Positions 1 to 13,374 of a DNA stretch of 64,000 nucleotides are shown here, piece by piece. The notes below the pieces were generated by a model. It made no database searches. It had not been told where the DNA came from and saw only the letters and a list, made by a program, of their open reading frames with translations. The stretch is from the NCBI GenBank assembly GCA_947452065.1, contig CANGBB010000001.1:186001-250000 (forward strand), written 5' to 3'. Both the position numbers and the translations under genes were made by a program. Position 1 is the stretch's first letter. Every line of letters starts with the position of its first letter. This DNA comes from Gammaproteobacteria bacterium. Its GTDB lineage: Bacteria > Pseudomonadota > Gammaproteobacteria > Steroidobacterales > Steroidobacteraceae.

Positions 1-1
1 G

Positions 2-631
2 CGTGGCATCAAGGCGCTGGTGGTGGCCTGCAACACAGCCTCCGCCACAGCGCTCCCGGCCTTGCAGCTGCGCTTTGACGACCTGCCGGTGATTGGTGTG
101 GTCGAGCCGGGTGCGCGGGCGGCAGTGGCCGCCAGTCGCAGCGGGCGCATTGCGGTGCTGGCTACGGAGGGCACGGTGCGTGGCGGTGCCTATCAGCAGT
201 CGATCCTGACACTACGGCCGGAGGCGCAGGTGCAGGCCGTGGCCTGCCAGCTGTTCGTCGCGTTGGCTGAGGAGGGCTGGGTCGATGGCGCAGTGGCCGA
301 GGCTGCGGCGCGCCGTTATCTCGAGCCGCTGCTTTCCGCACCGCCTGATCAGCGTCCTGATGTCATTGTGCTTGGCTGCACGCATTTTCCGGTCTTGCGA
401 CCGGTGATCACGGCACTGGCTGGCAACGCTGTGCAGATCGTGGATTCGGCCGCCACCACGGCGCGCTGCGTCAGCGAACTGCTGCAGCAGCGTGGTTTGT
501 TGAATACGTCGTCGGCACCGGGCGAGGTGCGCTTCCTCGCCACCGATGGTCTGCTGCGCTTCACGACGGTTGGTGTCCGTTTTCTGGGCACCGCCATTTC
601 GGCTGCCGACGTCGAACTGATCGATCTGTAG
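2..631 (+). CDS. murI: Glutamate racemase, 5' truncated by window edge
   Basis: Interconverts L- and D-glutamate in the cytoplasm to supply D-Glu for peptidoglycan. The reading frame is open from base 2, so the true start lies outside the window; about 209 C-terminal residues are visible. Both catalytic cysteine motifs of the Asp/Glu racemase family are present: VVACNTAS near the start of the fragment and LGCTHFP about 120 residues in. The C-terminus ends normally with TAG at 629-631, directly at the base of a hairpin. The neighbouring metY gene is convergent. The identity is secure; only the N-terminal substrate-binding part (about 60-70 residues) is missing. Confidence 0.95.
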   Translation, partial: RGIKALVVACNTASATALPALQLRFDDLPVIGVVEPGARAAVAASRSGRIAVLATEGTVRGGAYQQSILTLRPEAQVQAVACQLFVALAEEGWVDGAVAEAAARRYLEPLLSAPPDQRPDVIVLGCTHFPVLRPVITALAGNAVQIVDSAATTARCVSELLQQRGLLNTSSAPGEVRFLATDGLLRFTTVGVRFLGTAISAADVELIDL

Positions 632-652
632 CGCCTGCGCAGCCGCAGGCGC
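631..652. terminator. Hairpin between convergent murI and metY
   Basis: A perfect 9-bp inverted repeat (631-639 pairing with 644-652, loop CAGC) begins in the last base of the murI stop codon and lies before the end of convergent metY. No T-run follows on either strand, so it may be a weak or Rho-assisted terminator or only an mRNA 3'-end stabiliser. Confidence 0.45.
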
Positions 653-669
653 ACCAAGACCTCTGTCGC

Positions 670-1962
670 TTAAACCGCCGCCAGCGCTGCCTGCAGGTCA
701 GCCTTCAGGTCGTCGATGTGCTCAATGCCGACGCACAAGCGGACGGTTTCTTCGCTGACGCCGGCGGTCTTGAGTTCCTCCGCCGACAACTGACGGTGCG
801 TCGTCGAGGCCGGATGAGTGGCCAATGACTTGCAGTCGCCGATGTTCACAAGGCGAGTGAACAACTGCAGGGCGTCGAGGAAACGTTCGCCACCCGCACG
901 GCCGCCCTTCACGCCGAAGGTGAGCAGGCCGGAGGCGCGTCCACCCATCAGTCGACGGACCAGCGCGTGGTCGGGATGGTCCTCGAGGCCCGCATAGTTC
1001 ACCCAGGTCACTGCCGGATGCGCCTTGAGGAACTGCGCCACGGCGAGGGTGTTGCTGCAGATGCGATCCATGCGCAGCGCCAGCGTTTCGATGCCCTGCA
1101 GAATCTGCCAGGCATTGAACGGCGAGATGGCGGCGCCCATGTTGCGCAGGGGTACCACACGCGCACGTCCGATGTAGGCCGCCGGTCCGAGTGCTTCGGT
1201 GTAGACCACACCGTGGTAGCTGACATCGGGCTCGTTCAGGCGCTTGAAGCGGGCCTTGTGCTCCGCCCAGGGGAACTTGCCGGAATCAACGATTGCGCCA
1301 CCCACTGAAGTGCCGTGGCCGCCGAGGTACTTGGTCAGTGAGTGCACCACAATGTCCGCACCGTGTTCGATGGGGCGGCACAGATAGGGCGAGGGCACCG
1401 TGTTGTCGACGATGAGCGGAATGCCATGACGATGGGCGATGGCAGCCATCGCTGCGATGTCGGTGATGTTGCCCTGCGGATTGCCCAGCGATTCGACATA
1501 CAGCGCCTTGGTGCGCGCGTCGATCAGCGGTTCGAAGCTGGCGGGCTTGCGATAGTCGGCAAAGCGCACTTCGATGCCGAACTGCGGCAGGGTGTGAGCA
1601 AAGAGGTTGTACGTGCCACCATACAGCGCGCTGCTGGAGACGATGTTGTCACCGGACTCGGCGATGGTCTGGATGGCGTAGGTGATGGCCGCTTGACCCG
1701 ATGCCAGTGCGAGCGAAGCCAGTCCACCCTCGAGCGCTGCGAGTCGCTCTTCGAGCACCGCCTGCGTCGGGTTCATGATGCGGGTGTAGATGTTGCCGGC
1801 GACTTTCAGGTCGAACAGATCCGCACCATGCTGGGCGCTGTCGAAGGAGTAGGCCACGGTCTGGTACAGCGGCACGGCCACCGAGTGGGTGGTCGGTTCA
1901 GGTACATAGCCTGCGTGCACGGACTTGGTTTCAAATCGCCACTGGCTGATATCGCGTGTCAC
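670..1962 (-). CDS. metY: O-acetylhomoserine sulfhydrylase (Cys/Met metabolism PLP enzyme)
   Basis: PLP-dependent gamma-replacement enzyme that makes homocysteine (or methionine) from O-acetylhomoserine and sulfide (or methanethiol). The 430-residue protein has the family N-terminus with the YTRIMNPT motif near residue 60, the PLP-stacking region [12 protein letters not shown], and the Schiff-base lysine in [11 protein letters not shown] near residue 210. Length fits the MetY/Met17 group (about 425-445) better than MetB/MetC (about 380-400). The start is GTG at 1960-1962, chosen because AGGAG lies six bases upstream. It is monocistronic, convergent with murI and separated by 79 bases from nadC. 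Substrate preference (acetyl or succinyl homoserine) is inferred from length and motifs only. Confidence 0.9.
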   Translation of the reverse strand: MTRDISQWRFETKSVHAGYVPEPTTHSVAVPLYQTVAYSFDSAQHGADLFDLKVAGNIYTRIMNPTQAVLEERLAALEGGLASLALASGQAAITYAIQTIAESGDNIVSSSALYGGTYNLFAHTLPQFGIEVRFADYRKPASFEPLIDARTKALYVESLGNPQGNITDIAAMAAIAHRHGIPLIVDNTVPSPYLCRPIEHGADIVVHSLTKYLGGHGTSVGGAIVDSGKFPWAEHKARFKRLNEPDVSYHGVVYTEALGPAAYIGRARVVPLRNMGAAISPFNAWQILQGIETLALRMDRICSNTLAVAQFLKAHPAVTWVNYAGLEDHPDHALVRRLMGGRASGLLTFGVKGGRAGGERFLDALQLFTRLVNIGDCKSLATHPASTTHRQLSAEELKTAGVSEETVRLCVGIEHIDDLKADLQAALAAV

Positions 1963-2041
1963 GGTGTGCTCCTGGAATGTTCCGGTTCGAGGGGCGCTAG
2001 TGTACCCAACCGGCCGCCGGATTACCGGCTATGCCCGGGCG

Positions 2042-3542
<1,501 letters not shown>

Positions 3543-3637
3543 GGCGAGCGACTCCAAAGTGTTGTTGTGTTTGAAGAATAGGGTAGAGACATAGATAATT
3601 CAATGTATTGCCCACCCGCTTTCCTCTGGAGTATGAA

Positions 3638-3958
3638 GTGAGTGTAGAAGATCGCATCCGGCAGCAGATCGCCGCCGCACCGGCGGTGCTTTTCATGAAA
3701 GGCACCCCGGATTTTCCCCAGTGTGGTTTCTCCGCTCAGACGGCCGGCGCGCTGCGTCAGCTCGGCGCGCGTTTTCACTCGGTGAATATTTTTGATGATC
3801 CGGAGCTGCGCGAGGCTCTCAAGCGTTTCTCGAACTGGCCCACTTATCCGCAGTTGTACGTTAATGGTGAGCTGATCGGCGGGTGCGACATCGTGATGGA
3901 GATGTATCGCAACGGAGAATTGCAGCCGCTGCTGAAGACAGCCGGCGCCCTGAGCTGA
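3638..3958 (+). CDS. grxD: Monothiol glutaredoxin, Grx4 family
   Basis: Cytoplasmic monothiol glutaredoxin that binds and transfers [2Fe-2S] clusters with glutathione, often with BolA partners. The 106-residue protein has the class motif KGTPDFPQCGFS (CGFS active site), the cis-proline region WPTYPQLYVNG and the glutathione-binding GGCDIVMEM. The start is GTG 3638, with GGAG at 3628-3631 six bases before it; an upstream in-frame TTG at 3608 has no ribosome-binding site. It is divergent from the PuuD-like gene and only four bases from convergent rnt, so the two transcripts must overlap. Identity is very secure. Confidence 0.93.
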   Translation: MSVEDRIRQQIAAAPAVLFMKGTPDFPQCGFSAQTAGALRQLGARFHSVNIFDDPELREALKRFSNWPTYPQLYVNGELIGGCDIVMEMYRNGELQPLLKTAGALS

Positions 3959-3962
3959 AGGT

Positions 3963-4706
3963 TTAGCCGGCCTCGTCCGATCCGTCGTGCAATGACGGGT
4001 CGGGCACCGGATCCTGCCAGCCGAGCGCGCGTGCGCGGGCGTTGGCCTCGGCGTGGCTTTCATGCAGCCGGTTGCAGAGGTTGCAGAACAGGTCCGCGGT
4101 GCGTTCTGCATCGTAGGTGGCCGAATGCGCAGATTTACTGTCCCAGTCCATTCCCGCCAGCTGGGCGGCCTTGGCCAGCACCGTCTGACCGAGCGCTGCG
4201 CCGGCCAATGTAACGGTGTCGAAGCTCGAGAAGGGATGGAAGGGGTTGCGCTTGATGGCGGTGCGCGTTGCCGCCGCGTTCACGAAACTCAAATCGAACC
4301 AAGAATTGTGTCCGACCAGAATGGCGCGGCGACAGCCGGCGGTGCGCACGGCCGCGCGCACGGCCTTAAAGACGCGGTGCATCGCATCGTGTTCGTCAAT
4401 CGCCGGGCGCAGCGGATGCCAAGGATCGATCTTGTTGACCAGCAGTGAGGCCGGCTCAATGTTCGCGCCTTCGAAGGGCTTGACGTGGAACGCATGGGTC
4501 TCGCCACGCACCAGTCGGCCTTCGGCATCGATGTTGATGAACACGGCGGCGATTTGCAGCAGTGCATCGGTGGCGGCGTTGAAGCCGCCGGTCTCGACGT
4601 CCACCACCACGGGCAGGAAGCCGCGAAAACGCAGCGCCATGGCGTTGGAGGCTACGGGCGCAGGTGCGTCGGGCGTACTCGCCGTCTCGGCGATGATTTC
4701 GTTCAT
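3963..4706 (-). CDS. rnt: Ribonuclease T
   Basis: DEDDh 3'-5' exoribonuclease that trims tRNA CCA ends and stable RNA 3' termini. Visible catalytic motifs are Exo [10 protein letters not shown], Exo [12 protein letters not shown], and Exo [17 protein letters not shown], which supplies the His and last Asp. Length is 247 residues against about 215 in E. coli; the extra residues are an N-terminal Ala/Pro-rich stretch. The start is ATG 4704-4706, overlapping the pyrC stop as ATGA, so translation is probably coupled to pyrC. A longer frame reaching into pyrC is a shadow. It is the last gene of the set M17 aminopeptidase-pyrC-rnt. Confidence 0.92.
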   Translation of the reverse strand: MNEIIAETASTPDAPAPVASNAMALRFRGFLPVVVDVETGGFNAATDALLQIAAVFINIDAEGRLVRGETHAFHVKPFEGANIEPASLLVNKIDPWHPLRPAIDEHDAMHRVFKAVRAAVRTAGCRRAILVGHNSWFDLSFVNAAATRTAIKRNPFHPFSSFDTVTLAGAALGQTVLAKAAQLAGMDWDSKSAHSATYDAERTADLFCNLCNRLHESHAEANARARALGWQDPVPDPSLHDGSDEAG

Positions 4707-5740
4707 GCCGCGAGTCGCCAGTTGATCGGCTGACCTGCCAGATAAGGGATCAATTCGTGTTCGCCGAAAGCGTAGCTCGGCGGTGGCGTCCAAGGTTCGC
4801 GCCGCAGTGTGATGCGAGCCGTGTTGCGCGGCAGCCCGTAGAAATCCGCGCCGAACCCTGAGGCAAATTCTTCGAGGCGATCGAGGAAGCCGTGCTGTTC
4901 GAAGACATCAGCGTAGAGCTCGATGCCGGCGTGCGCCGAGTAGATGCCGGCACAACCGCAGGCATGTTCCTTGGTGTGGCGCGCATGGGGCGCGCTGTCG
5001 GTGCCGAGGAAGAAGCGTGGGTTTCCTGCGGCGACGACATCGATAAGAGCCTGGCGATCGGCCTCCGTCTTCAGCACAGGCAGGCAGTAGTGGTGCGGCC
5101 GCAGGCCGCCCTGGAACAGCGCGTTGCGATTCATCATCAGATGTTGCGGCGTGATGGTTGCAGCCACGCCGTTGCGCGCGGTGCGGACGAAGTCGGCGCC
5201 GGCGCGGGTGGTGACGTGTTCGAGGATCACGCGCAGCGCCGGAAAACGCTCCACGGTAGGGGCCAGTACGGTATCGAGGAAGACAGCTTCGCGGTCGAAG
5301 ACGTCGATCTCGGGGCGCGTGACTTCACCGTGCACCTGCAACGTCAGGCCGCGCTCGGCCATGCGTTCGAGCACCGCGTCGATGCGGCGGATGTCGGTGA
5401 CACCAGACTGTGAATTGGTGGTGGCGCCGGCCGGATAGAGCTTGGCACCAAACACCACGCCGGACTCCACGGCACGATCGATTTCCTCCGGCGGCGTGGA
5501 ATCGGTCAGGTACAGCGTCATCAGTGGCTGGAAATCGAGGCCGGTGGGCAGGGCCGCAAGGATGCGGTCGCGGTAGGCCTTGGCGGCGGCCACGGTGGTG
5601 ACGGGTGGTGCCAGATTGGGCATGACGATGGCGCGCGCAAAACGCTGCGCGGTGTGCGGCAGCACCGCGGAAAGCGCCGCACCGTCGCGCAGGTGCAGAT
5701 GCCAGTCATCAGGGCGTCGGAGTGAGAGTGTTTCGCTCAT
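4703..5740 (-). CDS. pyrC: Dihydroorotase, type II homodimeric
   Basis: Zinc enzyme that cyclises carbamoyl aspartate to dihydroorotate in pyrimidine synthesis. The 345-residue length equals the E. coli PyrC class. The metal ligands are seen in [10 protein letters not shown] near residue 12, the carboxylated-lysine region [13 protein letters not shown] near residue 100, QVHGEVT, LEHVTT and the Asp of LGTDSAPH. Start chosen at ATG 5738-5740, which overlaps the stop of the upstream aminopeptidase as ATGA; the downstream rnt start overlaps the pyrC stop in the same way. Three such overlaps in a row indicate one coupled transcript. Confidence 0.95.
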   Translation of the reverse strand: MSETLSLRRPDDWHLHLRDGAALSAVLPHTAQRFARAIVMPNLAPPVTTVAAAKAYRDRILAALPTGLDFQPLMTLYLTDSTPPEEIDRAVESGVVFGAKLYPAGATTNSQSGVTDIRRIDAVLERMAERGLTLQVHGEVTRPEIDVFDREAVFLDTVLAPTVERFPALRVILEHVTTRAGADFVRTARNGVAATITPQHLMMNRNALFQGGLRPHHYCLPVLKTEADRQALIDVVAAGNPRFFLGTDSAPHARHTKEHACGCAGIYSAHAGIELYADVFEQHGFLDRLEEFASGFGADFYGLPRNTARITLRREPWTPPPSYAFGEHELIPYLAGQPINWRLAA

Positions 5741-7275
5741 TGCGCCGACTCCCTGCCCAGTAGCCACTGCAGAACGACACGGGCACCGAAGCCCGTGGCT
5801 TCGCCCGGGACATGCCCCAGTCCGCCGGTGCGCGTGGCCGAGGATAGATCGATGTGAGCCCAGGGCGTGGCCTCAGGTACGAAGCGGCTGAGGAAGCGGG
5901 CCGCGAGAATGTGATCGCCCTTGCCATCGACGGCACACTGCCGGATGTCGGCCACGGTGCTTTCAATGTCGTGATCGAAGTCCGCATCGAGCGGGAAGGC
6001 CCAAAGCCGCTCGCCGCTGCTCATGCCCGCAGCCACCAGTTCGCCCAGCAGATCCGCGCGATTGGCGAACAGGCCGCTGTAACGCTCGGTGAGCGCATGC
6101 ACGCAGGCACCGGTGAGCGTTGCAAAGTCGATCAGGCGAGCGGGTTTGCCCCGCGCCGCCAAGGCCAATGTATCGGCCAGCACCATGCGGCCCTCGGCAT
6201 CGCTGTGGATGACCTGAATGGTGGTGCCATTCAGGGCGCTGACGATTTCCTGCGGACGATAGGCCACCGGGCCGATGTTATTCTCGGTGATGGCGAGCCA
6301 AGCTTCCACGTTGCGCGGCGCGCGCAGTTCGGCCAGCGCGACCACGCTGGCCAGCGCGACGGCGCTGCCCGCCATGTCCGTGTGCATATCCAGCATGCTG
6401 CGGAAGGGCTTGAGATTGATGCCACCGGTGTCGAAGAGGATGCCCTTGCCGACAAGCGCCGCGTCAACACGCCGCTTGGCCCCGGTCCCGCGGCGTCCAT
6501 TCCAGCGCAGGCAGGCAATGCCGGCTGTTCGTGAGGCGTTGCCCCGGCTAACGGCGAGGAATGCACCGGCACCGAGTCGGGCCAGTTGTGCCTCGGAATA
6601 CCAGCGGAAGGTCAGCCCATGGCTTCGGGCCAGTGACTGCAGCAGGCGACGGTAGGACTGTGCCGTCAGCACGTTCGGCGGCAGGGCGGTGAGCCAGCGC
6701 GTCAGGTTGGTGGCGCGTGCGGTGGCCGTAATCTGTGCCAGCGGCAGCGGTGGGGCGTTGCAGAGGTCGATCTGCTGCAGCTTCCAGGGCGCCGGGGGCT
6801 TGTTGCGGAAATCCGGCATCGTGAAGCTGTGCGCCAGCAGTGCGCTGATCAGGGCTTCATGCCAGCCCGCGGCGTCCGCCAGTTGTTCGTCGATGACCAC
6901 GGCGACGCGCTGCGGTCGGTAGGCCGCAATCTGCTGGCACAACTTGCCGGCCAGAGTCAGCCGTTCGAATTGCGTGCACTGCTGGGGTGCATATCCCAGC
7001 GCGGCGACACAATGCGCATCGCCCGGCAGCACCGTACTGCGCGCCGTCTGCGGCTTTACCGCTTCGCGCCGCTGTAGTGCAAGCCATGCCTCAGGCTGGG
7101 GCAGCGTGGCCAGCAGGCGCGTCGAGCCGCTGATGCTGACCGCGAGCACGGCCGTCACGGGAGAGCGTTGTTTGGATGCCGGGAAGCGTGCTTGGCGCAC
7201 GATTCGTGGGGCCTGGTGGAGCGGTGTGAGCCTGCTTTCCAAGTGCTTGACCGAATGTAGGGAATTACGGATCAT
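5737..7275 (-). CDS. M17 (leucyl/cytosol) aminopeptidase family protein
   Basis: Two-metal cytosolic aminopeptidase of family M17, 512 residues. The C-terminal catalytic half keeps the metal and catalytic residues: VGKGILFDTGG (Lys and Asp), the DMAGSA Asp, and the SDAEGR block with the catalytic Arg. The usual NTDAEGR reads HSDAEGR. The N-terminal domain is divergent and longer than in PepB-type enzymes. Start at ATG 7273-7275 is preferred because upstream in-frame starts run into the aceE leader; no strong ribosome-binding site decides it. It is divergent from aceE and overlaps pyrC downstream by ATGA. A second M17 enzyme (pepA) lies at 43666-45156, so this is probably a PepB-like paralogue. 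Confidence 0.85.
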   Translation of the reverse strand: MIRNSLHSVKHLESRLTPLHQAPRIVRQARFPASKQRSPVTAVLAVSISGSTRLLATLPQPEAWLALQRREAVKPQTARSTVLPGDAHCVAALGYAPQQCTQFERLTLAGKLCQQIAAYRPQRVAVVIDEQLADAAGWHEALISALLAHSFTMPDFRNKPPAPWKLQQIDLCNAPPLPLAQITATARATNLTRWLTALPPNVLTAQSYRRLLQSLARSHGLTFRWYSEAQLARLGAGAFLAVSRGNASRTAGIACLRWNGRRGTGAKRRVDAALVGKGILFDTGGINLKPFRSMLDMHTDMAGSAVALASVVALAELRAPRNVEAWLAITENNIGPVAYRPQEIVSALNGTTIQVIHSDAEGRMVLADTLALAARGKPARLIDFATLTGACVHALTERYSGLFANRADLLGELVAAGMSSGERLWAFPLDADFDHDIESTVADIRQCAVDGKGDHILAARFLSRFVPEATPWAHIDLSSATRTGGLGHVPGEATGFGARVVLQWLLGRESAQ

Positions 7276-7357
7276 CTCGCGGCTGTGATGGCGCGTGGAC
7301 GCGCTCGCAACCCAGGTTCGCATCCTATCACCGATCACCTCCGGGCGCTCCGCACTC

Positions 7358-10021
<2,664 letters not shown>

Positions 10022-10028
10022 GCGTCGC

Positions 10029-11651
10029 ATGAGTACTCGTCAGGTCGTCGTTCCGGATATTGGTAACTTCAAGGACGTATCGGTCATTGAGGTGCACGTG
10101 AAACCCGGTGATCGGGTTGCAGCCGATGCGCCGCTGCTCACGCTCGAGACCGACAAGGCCACCATCGATGTGCCGGCCCCGTTCGCCGGTACCGTGGCCG
10201 AGATGCATGTCGCCACCGGTGCGAAGGTATCGCAGGGCACGTTGATTCTGACGATGGCAGCGGAGGAGGGTGCAGCCGCTGCGCCGCCCCCGGCCGCCGC
10301 CAGTGTTGCGGCCGCGGCACCGAAGAGCGGTGTGGCCAGCGCGTCGGCACCCGTCAGCCGGCCGGTTGAGGTGCCGGACATCGGCAACTTCAAAGATGTG
10401 CCGGTCATCGAGGTTCATGTGAAGAGCGGCGACGTGGTCGCCGCCGATGCACCGCTCCTGACGCTGGAAACTGAGAAGGCGACGATTGATGTGCCGGCAC
10501 CGTTTGCAGGTACGGTCACGGCCGTGCATGTGGGGGCCGGAGATAAGGTATCGGCCGGCAGTCTCGTAGCCACCCTTGATGTCATCGCCTCTGCCGCGCC
10601 AGCCGTGGCCGCTTCAGCTCCTGCGAAGACGCTCGCTGCCGCCGCGCCGTCAGCGCCGCCGCGCGCAGTCAAGGCAGCGCCAGTGGCACCGCCCGCGGCC
10701 GCAGTGCGTAAGCCCGCTGCGCTCCCGCCGGTGAATGAGGCGGGCTTTGCCAAGGCGCACGCCTCGCCGTCGGTGCGGCAGTTTGCGCGTGAATTGGGTG
10801 TCGACCTCGCATCGGTACGTGGCAGTGGTGCTCGTGGCCGCATCACCGTCGATGACGTCAAATCCTTCGTCAAGTCGGTCATGGGCGGTGCGCAGGCGGC
10901 CGGGCCGTCTTTGCCGCAGGTTCCGGTGGTGGACTTCGCGCAATTCGGGGCCGTGCAGATCAAGCCGCTCTCGCGCGTTCAGAAGATCTCAGGGCCGCGA
11001 CTGCATGCCAGTTGGGTCAACCTGCCGCATGTCACGCAATTCGATCAAGCCGACATTACAGCTCTGGAAGATCAGCGGCGCGCATTGAAGGCGCGTGCCG
11101 CCGCCGAAGGTGTGAAGCTCACGCCGCTGGCATTCGTGCTGCGGGCCTGTGCGCTGACGCTGCGGCAGTTTCCGACGTTCAACGCCTCGCTCGATGCGGC
11201 TGGAGAGAATCTGGTCCTCAAGCAATACTGCCACCTCGGTTTTGCTGCTGATACGCCCAATGGTCTGATGGTGCCGGTCATTCGTGATGCGGACCGCAAG
11301 GATGTGTTTGAGCTCGCACGTGCGCTGGCCGAACTGTCGGAGAAAGCGCGCAATGGCCGGCTCAGCGGCGCTGACATGCAGGGTGGCTGCTTCACCGTTT
11401 CAAGCCTTGGCGGCATCGGCGGAACGGCTTTCACGCCGATCATCAATGCCCCTGAGGTCGCTATTCTCGGCGTGTCGCGTTCCAGTCTTCAGCCGGTGTA
11501 TCAGGACGGCGCCTTTGTGCCGCGAATGATGCTGCCGCTGTCGCTGTCCTACGATCATCGCGTGATTGATGGCGCCGAAGGTGCGCGCTTCATCACCGCG
11601 CTGTCGCAATCGCTGGCGAATGTCAGTGCGCTGCTGGAGCCGGTGGTGTGA
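10029..11651 (+). CDS. aceF: Dihydrolipoamide acetyltransferase E2 with two lipoyl domains
   Basis: Core of the pyruvate dehydrogenase complex; transfers acetyl from lipoyl arms to CoA. Domain order in the 540 residues: lipoyl domain 1 (about 1-80, Lys in ETDKATIDVP), Ala/Pro linker, lipoyl domain 2 (about 115-190, Lys in ETEKATIDVP), a long Ala/Pro-rich linker, the peripheral-subunit-binding domain (about 240-280, ASPSVRQFARELG to GRITVDDV), then the acetyltransferase domain ending with the catalytic YDHRVIDGA motif. E. coli AceF has three lipoyl domains; here the third sits on E3. The stop overlaps the lpd start (GTGA). Confidence 0.96.
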   Translation: MSTRQVVVPDIGNFKDVSVIEVHVKPGDRVAADAPLLTLETDKATIDVPAPFAGTVAEMHVATGAKVSQGTLILTMAAEEGAAAAPPPAAASVAAAAPKSGVASASAPVSRPVEVPDIGNFKDVPVIEVHVKSGDVVAADAPLLTLETEKATIDVPAPFAGTVTAVHVGAGDKVSAGSLVATLDVIASAAPAVAASAPAKTLAAAAPSAPPRAVKAAPVAPPAAAVRKPAALPPVNEAGFAKAHASPSVRQFARELGVDLASVRGSGARGRITVDDVKSFVKSVMGGAQAAGPSLPQVPVVDFAQFGAVQIKPLSRVQKISGPRLHASWVNLPHVTQFDQADITALEDQRRALKARAAAEGVKLTPLAFVLRACALTLRQFPTFNASLDAAGENLVLKQYCHLGFAADTPNGLMVPVIRDADRKDVFELARALAELSEKARNGRLSGADMQGGCFTVSSLGGIGGTAFTPIINAPEVAILGVSRSSLQPVYQDGAFVPRMMLPLSLSYDHRVIDGAEGARFITALSQSLANVSALLEPVV

Positions 11652-13360
11652 GCGACGTAGAACTGCGCTGCCCTGACATCGGCAACTTCAAGGATGTCGC
11701 CATCATCGCCGTGCTGGTGAAGCCCGGTGACGCGGTGGAGCCCGATACCCCGTTGCTCACGCTCGAGACTGACAAGGCCACCATTGATGTGCCGGCCAGC
11801 CAGAGCGGGACGATCACGCAGGTGCTGGTTGAAGTCGGTGGACGGGCCTCGCAGGGCACGCCGCTGGTCCGAATCACACCCTCAGCGACGGCGACTGCAA
11901 AACCCGTGGTCGCGACTCCAGTGAGTGAGACTGCGCAAGTGGATGATGCCGCGCGCTCCGTGCAAGTGTTGGTGCTGGGTGCCGGTCCTGGCGGCTACAC
12001 CGCAGCATTCCGCGCGGCCGATCTCGGTCAACAGGTGCTGCTGGTTGAGCGCTGGCCGACGCTGGGCGGTGTGTGTCTGAATGTCGGCTGCATTCCGTCC
12101 AAGGCTTTGCTGCATGCCGCGAAGGTGATCGACGAGGCGAGTGCGATGAGCGAGCACGGTGTTCGCTTCGGCAAGCCGGAGATCGATCTGGAAGCGCTGC
12201 GCGGCTGGAAGAATCGTGTCGTCGGCAAGCTGACCGGCGGGCTGGCGGGGCTGGCTCGCCAGCGCAAGGTCGAAGTGGTGCAAGGCACCGCACGGTTTGT
12301 GGCACCGCATGTCGTCGAGGTCACTCACGACGGACAGAGCGAGCGGATCCGCTTTCAGCATTGCATTGTCGCGGCCGGTTCCGAGCCGATCCGGCTGCCT
12401 TTCCTGCCCAAGGATCCGCGCATCATCGATTCCACCGGCGCGCTGGAACTGCGGCGCACGGATGGTCGCATGCTGGTGATCGGCGGCGGCATCATCGGGC
12501 TGGAAATGGCCTGCGTGTACGAGGCGCTGGGCGCCCGTGTGACCGTCGTTGAACTGACCTCGCAGCTGATTCCAGGGTGCGATGCGGATCTGGTCAAGCC
12601 GCTCGAGAAGCGGCTGCGGCCGCGCTATGAACAGGTGCTGCTCAATACGCGCGTCACGGCGGTGCGTGCAGAGGCCGATGGTATCCACGTCACCTTCGAA
12701 GATGCGAAGGGCAGCACGACGCAGGTGTTCGAACAGGTGTTGTCGGCTGTTGGCCGCACGCCGAATGGCCGAACTCTGAATGCTGAGGCCGCCGGACTCA
12801 AGGTGGATGAGCGCGGCTTCATTGCGGTCGATCGGCAGATGCGAACCAACGTCCCGCACATCTTTGCCATCGGCGACATCGTTGGTCAGCCGATGCTGGC
12901 ACACAAGGCCACGCATGAGGGCCGAGTGGCCGCGGAAGTCATCGCTGGTCAGAAGAGTTTCTTCGACGCGCGCGTCATTCCGTCCGTGGCCTACACGGAT
13001 CCCGAAGTGGCCTGGGTCGGTCTGACCGAGACGGCTGCGAAAGCGCAGGGCCTTACGGTCGAAAAGGGTGTGTTTCCTTGGGCGGCCAGCGGGCGCTCGC
13101 TGTCGGTGGGCCGCGACGAGGGTTTCACCAAGCTGTTGATCGATCCGGCGACGCACCGCGTGGTCGGTGGCGGTATCGTCGGGCCCAATGCCGGCGAACT
13201 GATCGCCGAGATCGCGCTGGCGATCGAGATGGGGGCTGCTGCAGCCGATATTGGTCTGACCATCCATCCGCATCCGACGCTGAGCGAAAGCGTGGGTATG
13301 GCGGCCGAGGCTTGGGAAGGCACGCTGACCGATCTGTATCTGCCCAAGCAGCGCAGCTGA
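11648..13360 (+). CDS. lpd: Dihydrolipoamide dehydrogenase E3 with N-terminal lipoyl domain
   Basis: FAD disulfide oxidoreductase that reoxidises dihydrolipoamide with NAD+. Residues about 1-80 are a lipoyl domain (ETDKATIDVPA), followed by a short linker and a complete E3: FAD motif GAGPGGYTAA near residue 105, redox-active disulfide GGVCLNVGCIPSK, NAD-binding GGGIIGLEMA, the FAD motif AIGDIVGQPMLAHKA, and the C-terminal catalytic HPHPTLSE. It starts with GTG 11648 overlapping the aceF stop. Together with AceF the complex carries three lipoyl domains per E2/E3 set. It resembles the PDH-dedicated E3 of beta- and some gammaproteobacteria rather than the short E3 shared with 2-oxoglutarate dehydrogenase. 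Confidence 0.95.
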   Translation: MSDVELRCPDIGNFKDVAIIAVLVKPGDAVEPDTPLLTLETDKATIDVPASQSGTITQVLVEVGGRASQGTPLVRITPSATATAKPVVATPVSETAQVDDAARSVQVLVLGAGPGGYTAAFRAADLGQQVLLVERWPTLGGVCLNVGCIPSKALLHAAKVIDEASAMSEHGVRFGKPEIDLEALRGWKNRVVGKLTGGLAGLARQRKVEVVQGTARFVAPHVVEVTHDGQSERIRFQHCIVAAGSEPIRLPFLPKDPRIIDSTGALELRRTDGRMLVIGGGIIGLEMACVYEALGARVTVVELTSQLIPGCDADLVKPLEKRLRPRYEQVLLNTRVTAVRAEADGIHVTFEDAKGSTTQVFEQVLSAVGRTPNGRTLNAEAAGLKVDERGFIAVDRQMRTNVPHIFAIGDIVGQPMLAHKATHEGRVAAEVIAGQKSFFDARVIPSVAYTDPEVAWVGLTETAAKAQGLTVEKGVFPWAASGRSLSVGRDEGFTKLLIDPATHRVVGGGIVGPNAGELIAEIALAIEMGAAAADIGLTIHPHPTLSESVGMAAEAWEGTLTDLYLPKQRS

Positions 13361-13374
13361 GTTCTCTTTGCCGC

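Noticed and set aside
11882-13273. Open frame of 463 codons on the minus strand
   Set aside because: Antisense to lpd, no family features.
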